Assembly (NCBI GenBank): GCA_036925085.1
Contig: JAUPFP010000005.1
Coordinates: forward strand, 272,501 to 336,500
Direction: 5' to 3'
Length of the DNA stretch: 64,000 bases
Origin: Brachycybe producta
Taxonomy: Eukaryota; Arthropoda; Diplopoda; Playtdesmida; Andrognathidae
The notes under the pieces are model-generated. The model did not search any database. It saw nothing but the letters and a program-made list of their open reading frames with translations, and was not told the DNA's origin. The first letter of the stretch is position 1. Each line of letters starts with the position of its first letter. Positions 62,101 to 63,395 of the stretch are shown here, piece after piece. Both the position numbers and the translations under genes were made by a program.

Positions 62101-62634
62101 TTAGTTATGATACGTTTTGCCACAAACTTTTTTGAGAACTTGCATTGCTGACTGGTAACAGTTTATGGCATATATACATCTGATGCATTTTTTGCTGCTT
62201 TTTTATAGGATTTTAGTGAAGGTGAGACGGAAGATGTGGAATCAAAGGAACTCGGATCACTATTGGACTGTACTATCGAAGATACTATGAAGGAGGTTGA
62301 AAATAGTTATGACGCGAATGAAGTCTGTGAAGAAACTATGTATGTATTATTAGTTTGTGAATTTTTTTCAAAATCAGTAATTCTAATCACATTTTTAATA
62401 GTTCACCTGACAGTAATGTGGAATGTGGCCAATGTTGTAATTCTGGTTTAATTGCAAGAAAGTGCTCCACAAGACCTTGTTCTATTGCTACCACAATGTT
62501 AAAGGATAAATTGCTTTCTGGTGGCCATGTTTATGGAAAGGAGGAAGAAGATATTCTACTGAAATTACTTAAAGTTAAGGAGGACGATAACGTGTCATTT
62601 CTAAAAAATACTCTTTATCGACGACCTTTTCTAA
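7984..62634 (+). CDS. TRIM37: TRIM37 orthologue, E3 ubiquitin ligase (partial gene, 13 exons in window)
   Basis: Thirteen exons joined by matching splice phases encode the B-box, coiled coil, MATH domain and start of the acidic tail of a TRIM37-type protein. Exons: 7984-8103, 16538-16625, 28074-28199, 30058-30181, 30333-30525, 32018-32150, 34387-34463, 35396-35690, 38891-38948, 43799-43953, 62209-62339 and 62402-62634; 12 are listed here and each has its own entry (the summary count of 13 should read 12). Recognisable stretches include ELVNCRW before the B-box, [17 protein letters not shown] in it, GHTFKPL after it, and [18 protein letters not shown] in the MATH domain. TRIM37 of vertebrates ubiquitinates histone H2A, stabilises the peroxisomal import receptor PEX5 and limits centriolar assemblies; those roles are family knowledge. 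The RING exons and the C-terminus lie outside the window. No stop or frameshift is seen. All introns are loaded with transposons. Confidence 0.95.
8104..8109 (+). promoter_or_regulatory. TRIM37: Non-canonical GC splice donor (GC-AG intron 8104-16537)
   Basis: The exon end CAG is followed by GCAAGT, which matches the known strong consensus of GC donors (AG|GCAAGT). No GT nearby keeps the frame. Joining 8103 to 16538 restores an uninterrupted frame that passes straight into the B-box cysteine of TRIM37. Confidence 0.85.
8985..9245 (+). repeat. Left inverted arm flanking the Polinton remnant
   Basis: The stretch containing CCCATAGACTACTATA, CAGTACCACATTCCATTG and GCAGCCAAGGCCAATTCATTG is an imperfect reverse complement of 15372-15655. 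Part of it is repeated in tandem at 9305-9440. The arms bracket all Polinton genes, so they are candidate terminal inverted repeats. Confidence 0.65.
9305..9440 (+). repeat. Second tandem copy of part of the left arm
   Basis: GCAGCCAATGTCAATTCATT and TAGTAGTAGTGTTAAATTGC repeat the 9110-9235 segment in the same orientation. From 9440 to 9913 I see no gene. Confidence 0.7.
9914..10170 (-). pseudogene. Polinton PX-like basic virion protein
   Basis: The - strand frame reads [19 protein letters not shown], then [15 protein letters not shown], and ends in a Lys/Arg-rich tail ([15 protein letters not shown]). This is the layout of the short PX-like (adenovirus core-like) proteins of Polintons and adintoviruses: a hydrophobic/Gly helix, the ALK-RG-EAG helix and a basic C-terminus. 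It lies downstream of the capsid-type gene on the same strand. Frame upstream of the Met at 10117 stays similar to the family, so the true start is uncertain. Family call by eye. Confidence 0.6.
10294..11240 (-). pseudogene. Polinton capsid-type structural protein, C-terminal part
   Basis: The - strand shows [40 protein letters not shown], given here only in parts, and then, past a TAA at 10529-10531, [10 protein letters not shown] and finally [10 protein letters not shown]. Order and motifs match the conserved Polinton structural protein that ends in an LHFR-like box. A coiled, Lys-rich stretch (10761-11240) precedes it and is unusual for the family. At least one stop and one frameshift break it. 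The N-terminal part lies at 12018-12292, beyond a LINE insertion. Confidence 0.7.
11361..12017 (-). mobile_element. CR1-like LINE 3' fragment inserted in the Polinton capsid-type gene
   Basis: An open - strand frame (12017-11430) encodes the thumb and C-terminal end of a [61 protein letters not shown], and NVIRLWNSL. It ends in a TTCAATTCAATT tail at 11361. Near-identical copies lie at 39178-39597 and 56023-56533. The frame is undamaged over 195 codons, so the insertion is younger than its host element. Confidence 0.92.
12018..12292 (-). pseudogene. Polinton capsid-type structural protein, N-terminal part
   Basis: The - strand reads [18 protein letters not shown], then [19 protein letters not shown] and AEIHFLHTW. 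This is the typical start of the Polinton structural protein whose C-terminus is at 10294-11240: LPSNSS, an N-T-L-x-x-(F/Y) segment, and G-D-(W/Y)-E-V. The gene is interrupted at about 12018 by a LINE 3' fragment. Confidence 0.75.
12310..13165 (-). pseudogene. Polinton integrase (rve family) with chromodomain-like tail
   Basis: The - strand shows [11 protein letters not shown], then the first catalytic Asp in [10 protein letters not shown] and the second in [10 protein letters not shown]. The segment that should hold the catalytic Glu is deleted: TTFN near 12790 is followed directly by [14 protein letters not shown]-terminal features are [22 protein letters not shown] and, near 12340, LLVKWK followed by a TGA and YTDK, a chromodomain-like end. 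Frame changes near 12800 and 12590. Retroviral-type integrase of Polintons, inactive here. Confidence 0.88.
13182..13861 (-). pseudogene. Conserved Polinton protein (MILIP-start, unknown function)
   Basis: The - strand begins [18 protein letters not shown] at 13861 (or MILIP at 13849, where ATGA overlaps the stop of the upstream gene). It later reads [35 protein letters not shown] and [22 protein letters not shown] know this order from Polinton proteins of unknown role. Frameshifts fall between 13541 and 13800 and near 13300. The tight overlap with the gene upstream suggests compact viral-style packing. Confidence 0.65.
13846..14205 (-). pseudogene. Conserved Polinton protein with [17 protein letters not shown] motif
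   Basis: 119 residues, uninterrupted. It has an N-terminal helix ([20 protein letters not shown]), the motif [17 protein letters not shown], a basic linker ([15 protein letters not shown]) and a hydrophobic C-terminus ([19 protein letters not shown]) that could be membrane-active. This architecture recurs in Polinton/adintovirus gene sets. No function is established to my knowledge. It overlaps genes on both sides by a few bases. Confidence 0.65.
14202..15029 (-). pseudogene. Polinton genome-packaging ATPase (A32/FtsK-HerA type)
   Basis: The - strand shows the Walker A motif [13 protein letters not shown] near 14770 and Walker [12 protein letters not shown] near 14580, then [15 protein letters not shown] and [19 protein letters not shown] with [14 protein letters not shown] at the end. 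In the family this drives DNA into the capsid. A stop after 14643 and frame changes near 14630 and 14440 break it. The N-terminal part (15029 on) looks complete. Confidence 0.85.
15030..15371. other. Region 5' of Polinton ATPase, no gene recognised
   Basis: AT-rich with no frame I can assign. The PolB, protease and major capsid genes of a full Polinton are not here or elsewhere in the window. Confidence 0.5.
15372..15655 (-). repeat. Right inverted arm flanking the Polinton remnant
   Basis: Reverse complement of 8985-9245: CAATGAATTGGCCTTGGCTGC, given in part, GGAATGTGGTACTGAAAAGG and TAGTAGTCTATGGG. Together with the left arm it delimits about 6.7 kb. Confidence 0.65.
15660..15870. repeat. 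TTTGCCCTAAA repeats and 32-bp tandem array
   Basis: Several ATTTGCCCT(A/G)AA words lead into a 32-bp tandem unit (AACTAATTATACTAAAGTGA then TGTTTGCCCTAA) present about four times at 15745-15870. The same word occurs at 17880-18035, 34860-35350 and 36660-36950. 15880-16537 is intron with nothing else recognised. Confidence 0.85.
16538..16625 (+). CDS. TRIM37: TRIM37 exon: B-box zinc ligands
   Basis: The acceptor is TACTTAG|ATG and the donor ACG|GTAATT. The 88-bp exon reads [12 protein letters not shown], then [17 protein letters not shown], giving most Cys/His ligands of a type 2 B-box; the final histidines come from the start of the exon at 28074. It ends in phase 0. Confidence 0.95.
16880..17640 (-). 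mobile_element. LTR-like fragment, family 3
   Basis: Reverse complement of 44940-45560: shared segments include GTCCAAGGTATAAAAGGAC in this direction, the AATAAAG signal, and GGAGACACC. A TATA-like box and polyadenylation signal in the same direction fit an LTR. Exact ends were not found. Confidence 0.6.
17880..18035. repeat. GGGCAAATG repeats (TTTGCCC family, opposite strand)
   Basis: Words such as TTTAGGGCAAATGTC recur about ten times at 15-20 bp spacing. From 18040 to 18776 I see no gene. Confidence 0.8.
18780..19695 (-). mobile_element. Solo LTR, family 2, inverted copy
   Basis: 916 bp bounded in this direction by TGTGACACG and GGGTGTCACA with direct repeats ATAC at 18776-18779 and 19696-19699. 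It matches 3728-4533 in opposite orientation. Its - strand frame starting at 18970 ([11 protein letters not shown]) matches MSCPVKSTPRG in the other copy. It sits inside a 37-bp tandem array. Confidence 0.9.
19696..19812. repeat. 37-bp tandem repeat, about three units
   Basis: The unit ATACCAAAGTTTGAAGAGTC plus GAACACAAAATCTGAAG occurs about three times. A related piece (CACAAAATCTGAGGATAC) lies left of the LTR at 18762-18779, so the LTR split the array. Confidence 0.9.
19813..20235. other. Unassigned region
   Basis: A - strand frame (20063 to about 19900) begins [21 protein letters not shown] do not recognise it. The word AAGACGGCCGGCC also occurs in the Polinton at 13547, probably by chance. 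Confidence 0.3.
20236..20986 (+). mobile_element. Solo LTR, family 1 (copy A)
   Basis: 751 bp, starts TGTGACGACCCAGTTTTGCTC, given in part, and ends GGTTGTTACA. Direct repeats CTAA flank it (20232-20235, 20987-20990). It contains AATAAA at about 20585 and the GGGGAAGTTACCGCGGGGAG block shared by the family. Confidence 0.95.
20991..21640. other. Unassigned region
   Basis: Mixed short frames on both strands with no family I recognise. Local duplication of TCTTTGAAGTTTCTT at about 21110 and 21165. Confidence 0.3.
21640..24130 (-). pseudogene. Degraded Gypsy-like gag and protease
   Basis: Read on the - strand from 24130. Gag N-terminal frames at 23977-23702 include [19 protein letters not shown]. 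An Arg/His-rich segment at 23677-23432 follows. A capsid-like piece at 23334-23053 reads [19 protein letters not shown]. Then a broken stretch, and an aspartic protease at 22181-21918 with [14 protein letters not shown] (active-site DTGA) and [10 protein letters not shown]. Pol beyond the protease is missing. Frames are broken many times. Different from the family at 46-60 kb. Confidence 0.7.
24131..25170. other. Probable LTR/UTR debris
   Basis: Contains repeated AGATGGCTGG words (24478 and 24528) and a purine-rich stretch at 24750-24950. No gene or clean LTR ends found. Confidence 0.3.
25171..25605 (+). pseudogene. LINE 3' fragment of the 51818-54934 family
   Basis: The frame shows [12 protein letters not shown], with MGRADHSKK just before, then [17 protein letters not shown], matching the end of the RT protein at 52005-53981 ([12 protein letters not shown]). 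The 3' UTR word CCCTCTGCCATAGGCCT also matches. It ends in a GTAATA-type tail. Confidence 0.85.
26319..27190 (-). mobile_element. LTR, family 3, with PBS-like junction, split by solo LTR
   Basis: At about 26319 the - strand reads GCTCACA|TTTGGTGGAGGTGC. This resembles the LTR/leader junction at 46019 (TTACA|ATTGGTGGAGGTGC), so it is probably an LTR end followed by a primer-binding region. The LTR body matches 45430-45590 (CCATCCTTCTGC, TCTCCATCCGACTA). Copy B of family 1 interrupts it. 25606-26318 may be its leader. Confidence 0.6.
26459..27092 (-). mobile_element. Solo LTR, family 1 (copy B)
   Basis: 634 bp, reading TGTAACAACCCGACTGG to GCTCGTGACA on the + strand, with direct repeats ATTG (26455-26458, 27093-27096). 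Inserted in a family 3 LTR. Carries AAATGGCGGCCATCTTGG. Confidence 0.95.
27191..27850. other. TRIM37: Intron sequence, no gene
   Basis: Low-complexity GGAGGGAGGG and pyrimidine tracts at 27440-27720. Nothing coding recognised. Confidence 0.5.
27851..27994. mobile_element. Foldback/MITE, 144 bp
   Basis: Arms 27851-27894 and 27951-27994 are reverse complements with three mismatches in 44 bp (CACAGGCAATTGTGCCC against GGGCACAATTGCCTGTG). No clear target duplication. It lies 79 bp before a TRIM37 exon. Confidence 0.88.
28074..28199 (+). CDS. TRIM37: TRIM37 exon: end of B-box and start of coiled coil
   Basis: The acceptor is TTTTTTTTAG|CAACAC and the donor GAAGTG|GTATGT; 42 whole codons. It opens [17 protein letters not shown], supplying the last zinc-binding histidines, and then enters the heptad-rich coiled coil ([17 protein letters not shown]). 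A foldback element ends only 79 bp upstream of this exon. Confidence 0.96.
28590..29205 (+). pseudogene. RTE-like LINE 3' fragment
   Basis: In broken frames the + strand matches the end of RTE-type RT proteins: a [16 protein letters not shown] segment, Y-G-(L/x)-x-C-W with repeated basic residues, a M-A-E-M-Q-M-L-R-F-like box, and RLRWFGHV at about 28948-28972. The tail is (GAT)n at 29188-29200. Lies between two TRIM37 exons. Confidence 0.8.
29206..30057. other. TRIM37: Intron sequence, no gene
   Basis: AT-rich, short frames only. No repeat recognised. Confidence 0.5.
30058..30181 (+). CDS. TRIM37: TRIM37 exon: coiled coil
   Basis: The acceptor is TTTTTTAG|GAGAGA and the donor ATGG|GTGAGT (phase 1 end). 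It reads [20 protein letters not shown] and continues as a charged helix, matching the BBC region of TRIM37. Confidence 0.95.
30333..30525 (+). CDS. TRIM37: TRIM37 exon: end of coiled coil, linker
   Basis: The acceptor is TACTGTAG|GTCAAA and the donor GCTAG|GTGAAA. The frame includes [23 protein letters not shown], and the TRIM37 signature [18 protein letters not shown] before the MATH domain. It ends in phase 2, completed to Ser by the next exon. Confidence 0.96.
30526..31285. other. TRIM37: Intron sequence, no gene
   Basis: AT-rich with nothing recognised, up to the CATG target duplication of the next LTR. Confidence 0.5.
31286..31933 (-). mobile_element. Solo LTR, family 1 (copy C)
   Basis: 648 bp; the + strand begins TTTAACGACCTGACTTGGG (expected TGTAACG, one base changed) and ends ACTGGGTCGTCACA. 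Direct repeats CATG (31282-31285, 31934-31937). Confidence 0.92.
32018..32150 (+). CDS. TRIM37: TRIM37 exon: MATH domain, first strands
   Basis: The acceptor is CATTTCAG|TGAAAT and the donor TATCCA|GTAAGC, ending in phase 0. It encodes [17 protein letters not shown] and LRWRLKVYP, the typical opening of the TRIM37 MATH (TRAF-like) domain. Confidence 0.96.
32340..32960 (-). mobile_element. LTR-like sequence, unassigned
   Basis: On the - strand a TATA-like GAGTATATAAAGGC lies at about 32920, followed by the same kind of GGCCAAGCTGGCC word as family 1, and a GGAATTGGAGGTG stretch near 32535 that recalls the PBS-like region of the Gypsy elements. No clean ends or target duplication. Confidence 0.4.
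32961..33606. other. TRIM37: Intron sequence, no gene
   Basis: Short frames only. Contains LINE-like phrases in 33020-33200 too decayed to assign. Confidence 0.4.
33611..34333 (-). mobile_element. Solo LTR, family 1 (copy D)
   Basis: 723 bp, + strand TGTAACAACCCGACTTGAG to ACTGGGTCGTCACA, direct repeats CTAA (33607-33610, 34334-34337). It ends 53 bp before a TRIM37 exon. Confidence 0.95.
34387..34463 (+). CDS. TRIM37: TRIM37 exon: MATH domain, middle
   Basis: The acceptor is TTTATAG|GATGGA and the donor TCAAA|GTAAGT. The 77 bp encode [18 protein letters not shown] and SAGLPETSK, a highly conserved MATH segment. Phase 2 end. A solo LTR ends just 54 bp upstream. Confidence 0.96.
34860..35350. 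repeat. Degenerate TTTGCCC/TTTAGG repeat block
   Basis: Words like AAAGGGGCATTTAACCC, AAAAGGGCGTTTGACC and CTAAAGGGGAATTTG recur at irregular 20-40 bp spacing. More diverged than the blocks at 15660 and 36660. It ends just before a TRIM37 exon. Confidence 0.65.
35396..35690 (+). CDS. TRIM37: TRIM37 exon: MATH domain, end
   Basis: The acceptor is TTTACAAG|ATACGA and the donor AAGGAA|GTATGT. The 98 codons include [28 protein letters not shown] and [14 protein letters not shown], the C-terminal half of the MATH domain, then a short helix ([11 protein letters not shown]). Confidence 0.97.
35691..36655. other. TRIM37: Intron sequence, no gene
   Basis: AT-rich. A decayed LINE tail may lie at 36075-36150 (CACGTGGCTCTTGAGTTGA). 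Nothing else recognised. Confidence 0.4.
36660..36950. repeat. TTTGCCCTAAA repeat block with strand switch
   Basis: Left half: CATTTGCCCTAAAACCATTT and CTAAAGGGACATTTGC. From about 36825 the complementary form appears (TTAGGGCAAGTG, TTTAGGGCAAATG). The block as a whole is a loose inverted repeat. Confidence 0.85.
36951..38400 (+). mobile_element. LTR-like sequence with TATA box and polyadenylation signal
   Basis: A TATA box (GAGTATAAAAAGGCG) lies at about 38010 and AATAAACC at 38251, a layout like an LTR U3-R. A PBS-like TTGGCGCCCG lies at 37281. I could not define ends or target duplications. Confidence 0.35.
38401..38890. other. TRIM37: Intron sequence, no gene
   Basis: Nothing recognised before the acceptor at 38889-38890. 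Confidence 0.5.
38891..38948 (+). CDS. TRIM37: TRIM37 exon: post-MATH helix
   Basis: The acceptor is TGTTTTTTAG|AGATTA and the donor ACGT|GTAAGT. It reads [16 protein letters not shown], close to the RLTIELSR helix that follows MATH in vertebrate TRIM37. Phase 1 end, completed as Leu by the next exon. Confidence 0.88.
39178..39597 (+). pseudogene. CR1-like LINE 3' fragment
   Basis: Decayed copy of the family at 11361-12017 and 56023-56533: GGAAGATATGTGTATACCGA, AGCAAGCCGAAGAAATGACC and ATGGAATTCTTTTCCAG align, as does the 3' UTR word CCACATGGCTTTTAAGCTGA. Frames are broken. Confidence 0.88.
39985..41510. mobile_element. Long palindromic foldback element, split by solo LTR
   Basis: The left arm 39985-40345 pairs with the right arm 40365-40501 plus 41301-41510. 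Examples are ATCGTTTTTCTATTGAGCC against GGCTCAATAGAAAAACG and CATTCATTAAAATG against CATTTTAATGGATG. Without the LTR it is about 725 bp with a short centre. No coding capacity. Confidence 0.85.
40502..41300 (+). mobile_element. Solo LTR, family 1 (copy E)
   Basis: 799 bp, TGTGACAACCCAGTTTTGC to TCGGGTCGTTACA, direct repeats CACT (40498-40501, 41301-41304). TATA-like GGGGTATATAATGG at about 40641 and AATAAATT at 40920. Inserted in the right arm of a foldback element. Confidence 0.96.
41511..42380. other. TRIM37: Intron sequence, no gene
   Basis: AT-rich, nothing recognised. Confidence 0.5.
42381..43045. mobile_element. MITE-like element with TGTTGCGGG motifs
   Basis: Ends are inverted: TAGTACACACCTGGATTCTT and the complement of GTAACAAAGATTTCTTGGTG plus TATACTA. 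Internally GTTGTGGGTCTGAATCGC-like words recur in both directions. A relative lies at 62690-63395. No transposase frame. Confidence 0.75.
43050..43440. repeat. GC-rich tandem pair, unit about 190 bp
   Basis: Two units, each starting TTTACGGTC(C/G)AAAAAGCGTC and ending near AT(A/T)ATGAC, share GGCAACCC, GGTCA-rich words and GTTGAGAA(C/T)GGTAAAAAAA. Unlike neighbouring AT-rich sequence. No coding frame. Confidence 0.85.
43799..43953 (+). CDS. TRIM37: TRIM37 exon: variable region after MATH
   Basis: The acceptor is ATTTTAAG|TGGCCG and the donor CTG|GTAATG. Phase fits on both sides (phase 1 entry, phase 0 end). It encodes a low-conservation Ser/Asp-rich stretch ending HGSSSSDDL. Assignment rests on frame continuity and position rather than strong similarity. 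A solo LTR begins 41 bp downstream. Confidence 0.8.
43994..44732 (-). mobile_element. Solo LTR, family 1, diverged (copy F)
   Basis: 739 bp, + strand TGTAACGTCCCACTGG to CAGGTTGCCACA, direct repeats CTAA (43990-43993, 44733-44736). It shares the CCACCCTCCCC and ACAGGACGGTG blocks with the family but is more distant. Confidence 0.9.
44880..45745 (+). mobile_element. LTR-like fragment, family 3
   Basis: Has CAGGTCCAAGGTATAAAAGG (TATA) at about 45105 and AATAAAG at 45271, and matches 16880-17640 inverted and part of 26319-27190. A small frame at 45416 ([12 protein letters not shown], then [12 protein letters not shown]) recurs in other copies. Flanks 44880-44950 and 45600-45745 match 63520-63730. 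Confidence 0.6.
45746..45950. other. Intron sequence before truncated 5' LTR
   Basis: Contains a second CGTGAAGCCA(A/G)TAGA word (45715 and 45860). No gene. Confidence 0.4.
45951..46019 (+). repeat. 5' LTR remnant, family 1
   Basis: GGATCCGGTAAGATGGGGAA to GTTGGGTCGTTACA matches the end of the 3' LTR (60875-60944). The rest of the 5' LTR is lost, so no target duplication can be read. Confidence 0.9.
46020..46690 (+). other. Gypsy leader with PBS-like start and repeated hairpin words
   Basis: Directly after the LTR comes ATTGGTGGAGGTGCTGGG, in the place of a primer-binding site; I cannot name the tRNA. The leader then repeats CCGTGGGACA, GGACA(A/T)TTGTCC and ACGGTGG words. The perfect 18-bp palindrome CACGGACAATTGTCCGTG lies at 46173-46190. 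Not coding. Confidence 0.65.
46691..48387 (+). pseudogene. Gypsy gag with zinc knuckle
   Basis: Broken Gag. The N-terminal part is Gly/Pro-rich (46790-47440). A capsid-like segment at 47530-47770 includes [20 protein letters not shown]. The nucleocapsid part at 47947-48387 is basic and ends in a zinc knuckle [13 protein letters not shown] at 48301-48339. Its spacing is C-X2-C-X4-H-X3-C, one residue short of the usual X4, so probably damaged. Frames change near 46965, 47340, 47670 and 47940. Confidence 0.85.
48388..48936 (+). pseudogene. Gypsy pol: RT end and first part of RNase H
   Basis: Starts abruptly at the RT active site: HLDDIIVFG (YLDD expected), at about 48376-48402, so protease and RT fingers are deleted. 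Then [17 protein letters not shown], a broken stretch, and from 48709 [18 protein letters not shown] and [17 protein letters not shown]. The Asp of the usual TDAS is Glu here. It is cut at 48936 by the nested element and resumes at 54983. Confidence 0.9.
48937..49674 (-). repeat. 3' LTR of the nested element
   Basis: 738 bp, full family 1 LTR. It contains the CCACCTGGGGGAGGACAGTG and AATGGCTGCC words of the family. Confidence 0.93.
49700..50308 (-). pseudogene. Family 1 3'-module, ORF4-like part (nested copy)
   Basis: The - strand reads [44 protein letters not shown] and [19 protein letters not shown]. The same blocks in the same order occur at 59631-60176 in the outer element. I know no matching domain. 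No membrane segment or signal peptide is obvious; a short hydrophobic strand (YPVLLVV) looks like part of a fold. A frame change lies near 49950. Confidence 0.75.
50523..51811 (-). pseudogene. Family 1 3'-module, basic ORF3-like part (nested copy)
   Basis: Two overlapping - strand frames (51811-50999, 270 codons open; 51005-50523). Blocks: [38 protein letters not shown] (short coil), [16 protein letters not shown], a Lys tract, then [11 protein letters not shown] and [11 protein letters not shown]. The outer copy at 57397-59302 has the same blocks. The protein is Ser/Lys/Pro-rich, low in hydrophobics, and probably disordered and nucleic-acid binding; that is inference from composition. Confidence 0.75.
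51818..54934 (-). mobile_element. Nearly complete CR1/Jockey-like LINE
   Basis: About 3.1 kb with the endonuclease-RT ORF2 in two pieces and a 3' UTR bearing CCTCTGCCATAGGCC-type sequence shared with 25171-25605. No gag-like ORF1 is present. Its 5' end abuts 44 bp of LTR sequence in which CCCTCCAAGAGAG is duplicated. Confidence 0.9.
52005..53981 (-). pseudogene. LINE ORF2, reverse transcriptase part
   Basis: 658 residues open, the longest frame in the window. RT motifs in order: [76 protein letters not shown] and [10 protein letters not shown], then the thumb and C-terminus ([32 protein letters not shown]). All catalytic Asp are present. Only the frameshift at the junction with the endonuclease part is seen, so the copy is young. 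Confidence 0.95.
53978..54955 (-). pseudogene. LINE ORF2, apurinic-like endonuclease part
   Basis: 325 residues open. Endonuclease motifs: [42 protein letters not shown] (G-D-x-N), and [13 protein letters not shown] (S-D-H). It cuts target DNA for target-primed reverse transcription. The first residues run from LTR-derived bases. A frameshift near 53990 separates it from the RT part; both were one ORF. Confidence 0.93.
54948..54978 (-). repeat. 31-bp remnant of 5' LTR of the nested element
   Basis: CCAAGAGAGCAAAACTGGG plus TCGTCACA matches 49644-49674. The remaining 700 bp of this LTR and the gag-pol region are absent. Confidence 0.9.
54983..55176 (+). pseudogene. Gypsy pol: RNase H, second part
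   Basis: Resumes the frame cut at 48936: [20 protein letters not shown], then [10 protein letters not shown] with the conserved Asp. A frame change near 55105 follows. Confidence 0.9.
55177..56022 (+). pseudogene. Gypsy pol: integrase zinc finger and core
   Basis: The HHCC finger is [18 protein letters not shown] with CLVCQRVR; the catalytic core starts [11 protein letters not shown] (first Asp). A TGA at 55801 and a frameshift near 55866 break it. Beyond them SDRGSQFGS (second Asp, frame shifted) and [11 protein letters not shown] near the catalytic Glu follow. A LINE fragment cuts it at 56022. Confidence 0.9.
56023..56533 (+). mobile_element. 5'-truncated CR1-like LINE fragment in integrase
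   Basis: Direct repeats ATCAA (56018-56022, 56534-56538) flank it. A 140-codon frame ends [16 protein letters not shown], as in the copy at 11430-12017. Tail TTGAATTGAATTGAA. The integrase frame resumes after it. Confidence 0.92.
56539..57288 (+). pseudogene. Gypsy pol: integrase C-terminal domain
   Basis: Reads [20 protein letters not shown] and [11 protein letters not shown], then a frame change near 56850, then DNLKPYVPT in the style of the GPY/F module, and an acidic Ser-rich tail ending [13 protein letters not shown]. Stop at 57286-57288. Pol ends here, before the 3' module. Confidence 0.88.
57397..59302 (+). pseudogene. Family 1 3'-module, ORF3-like basic protein (outer copy)
   Basis: Frames at 57397-57609, 57674-58243, 58206-58523 and 58760-59302 are pieces of one protein broken by stops and frameshifts. 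Blocks: [31 protein letters not shown] (amphipathic), [32 protein letters not shown] (coil), [49 protein letters not shown] and [11 protein letters not shown]. The nested copy matches most of these. It lies where env would be but shows no signal peptide, furin-like site or transmembrane segment. Function unknown. Confidence 0.75.
59310..59630 (+). other. Linker of the 3' module
   Basis: A short frame (59400-59545) reads [20 protein letters not shown] and ends near 59549. The matching region in the nested copy is 50310-50520. Probably coding in the ancestor. Confidence 0.5.
59631..60176 (+). pseudogene. Family 1 3'-module, ORF4-like part (outer copy)
   Basis: Reads [62 protein letters not shown] and, after a TGA at 59919, [19 protein letters not shown]. 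All blocks recur in the nested copy at 49790-50308, so it was a real protein under selection. I cannot assign a domain. It ends about 75 bp before the 3' LTR. Confidence 0.75.
60251..60944 (+). repeat. 3' LTR of the outer Gypsy element
   Basis: 694 bp, TGTGACAACCCAGTTTTGC to GTCGGGTCATTACA. AATAAATC at about 60565. It lacks the GGCCAAGATGG word found in most copies. CTAG follows. Confidence 0.95.
60945..61802. other. TRIM37: Intron sequence with a structured GC-rich island
   Basis: AT-rich and unremarkable except 61270-61395, which is GC-rich and has a strong hairpin (separate entry). Confidence 0.5.
61322..61363. other. Strong hairpin in a GC island
   Basis: CAGGTGGCA (61329-61337) pairs perfectly with TGCCACCTG (61348-61356) around a 10-nt loop, extended by ACTGG/CCAGT. 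Could be part of a SINE, a structured RNA or a foldback remnant. Confidence 0.6.
61796..62123. other. Unassigned open region, frames on both strands
   Basis: The + strand is open 61796-62077 with splice-like edges (TATATAG|ATTGG and AAAG|GTACTG). The - strand is open 61755-62123. The possible exon would be phase 1-1 whereas the flanking TRIM37 exons meet in phase 0, so it is not a TRIM37 exon in frame. More likely a fragment of an unrecognised repeat. Confidence 0.35.
62209..62339 (+). CDS. TRIM37: TRIM37 exon: acidic region
   Basis: The acceptor is TTTTTATAG|GATTTT and the donor ACTAT|GTATGT. It encodes [17 protein letters not shown] and further Glu/Asp-rich sequence, in the place of the acidic stretch of vertebrate TRIM37. 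It joins the exon at 43799-43953 in phase 0, across an 18-kb intron. Confidence 0.82.
62402..62634 (+). CDS. TRIM37: TRIM37 exon: C-terminal region
   Basis: The acceptor is TTTTAATAG|TTCACC and the donor CTAA|GTATGT. The frame is open through 77 codons. A segment [15 protein letters not shown] resembles the leucine-rich IDPLILIHLLDLKD region of vertebrate TRIM37. It also has a Cys-rich patch (CGQCC, CSTRPC) that I cannot place. It ends in phase 1, so the gene continues beyond the window. Confidence 0.8.
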
Positions 62635-62689
62635 GTATGTACGGTTTTTTTAATAGTGATTGGGCAAGCACTCTAATTTTTGCGATACA

Positions 62690-63395
62690 TTGTTGCGCGG
62701 CTGAATCTCGTCTGTTGCGATTCTACCCCGCAACATTGTTAAAATGTTTAGGGGCTGAATCGCGTTAGCTCAGATTCAAGTTTTTTGAGTCCTATCGAAA
62801 TGGGAAACATTTCAACATTGTTGCGGGACATTTCATGGTTTGGACGTCTTTTGGAACATGAACAAAGACTCAAAGAGCTCCGTTTGCTTTTAATTATTAA
62901 AAACGTCTTTAATAATTAACAGCAAACGAAGCCCTTTGAGTCTTTCTCAGTGTTCCATGTCGTTTTTAAGTCTAGTACTACGTAAACTTAAAAAAAGATG
63001 CGGACCACTGAAAATATTGTTAAACTAATTGAGGACCTTTTGTATAAATTGTGTTTGTGGGAAGTTATGGTCTTCTGACTACAAAGGCAAACAAAAGAAA
63101 TAAAATTTAGAAATCCTGCCCCGTCTTCCAATTTCAGTGTGTCCAAAAGGCTTAAACCGAATGTGCTCGCAGCTGAGAAGAGCTTGTGTGCCCACCACCG
63201 TTTTTGCTTTATTTGCCCCTCTTTATGATTCACCGTGTAGGCCCATCCTCTGGCAATATTTACATGGTGAAAGCCATGGATGAAGAGAAACTGAGTGTAG
63301 GTGTGGACACGGAACAATGTTGCGGGTCTGAATCGCGTCAGTTGCGATTCTGCCCAGCAACATTGAATCGGAGCAGCCCCGGGTACTAGGCTTTA
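62690..63395. mobile_element. MITE-like element with long central hairpin
   Basis: Relative of 42381-43045: TGTTGCGGGTCTGAATCGC-like words in both directions, and the end GGGTACTAGGC matches the other element's end. Inside, 62843-62898 and 62905-62962 form a hairpin with about 55-bp arms (TTTGCTTTTAATTATTAAA against TTTAATAATTAACAGCAAA). Confidence 0.75.
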
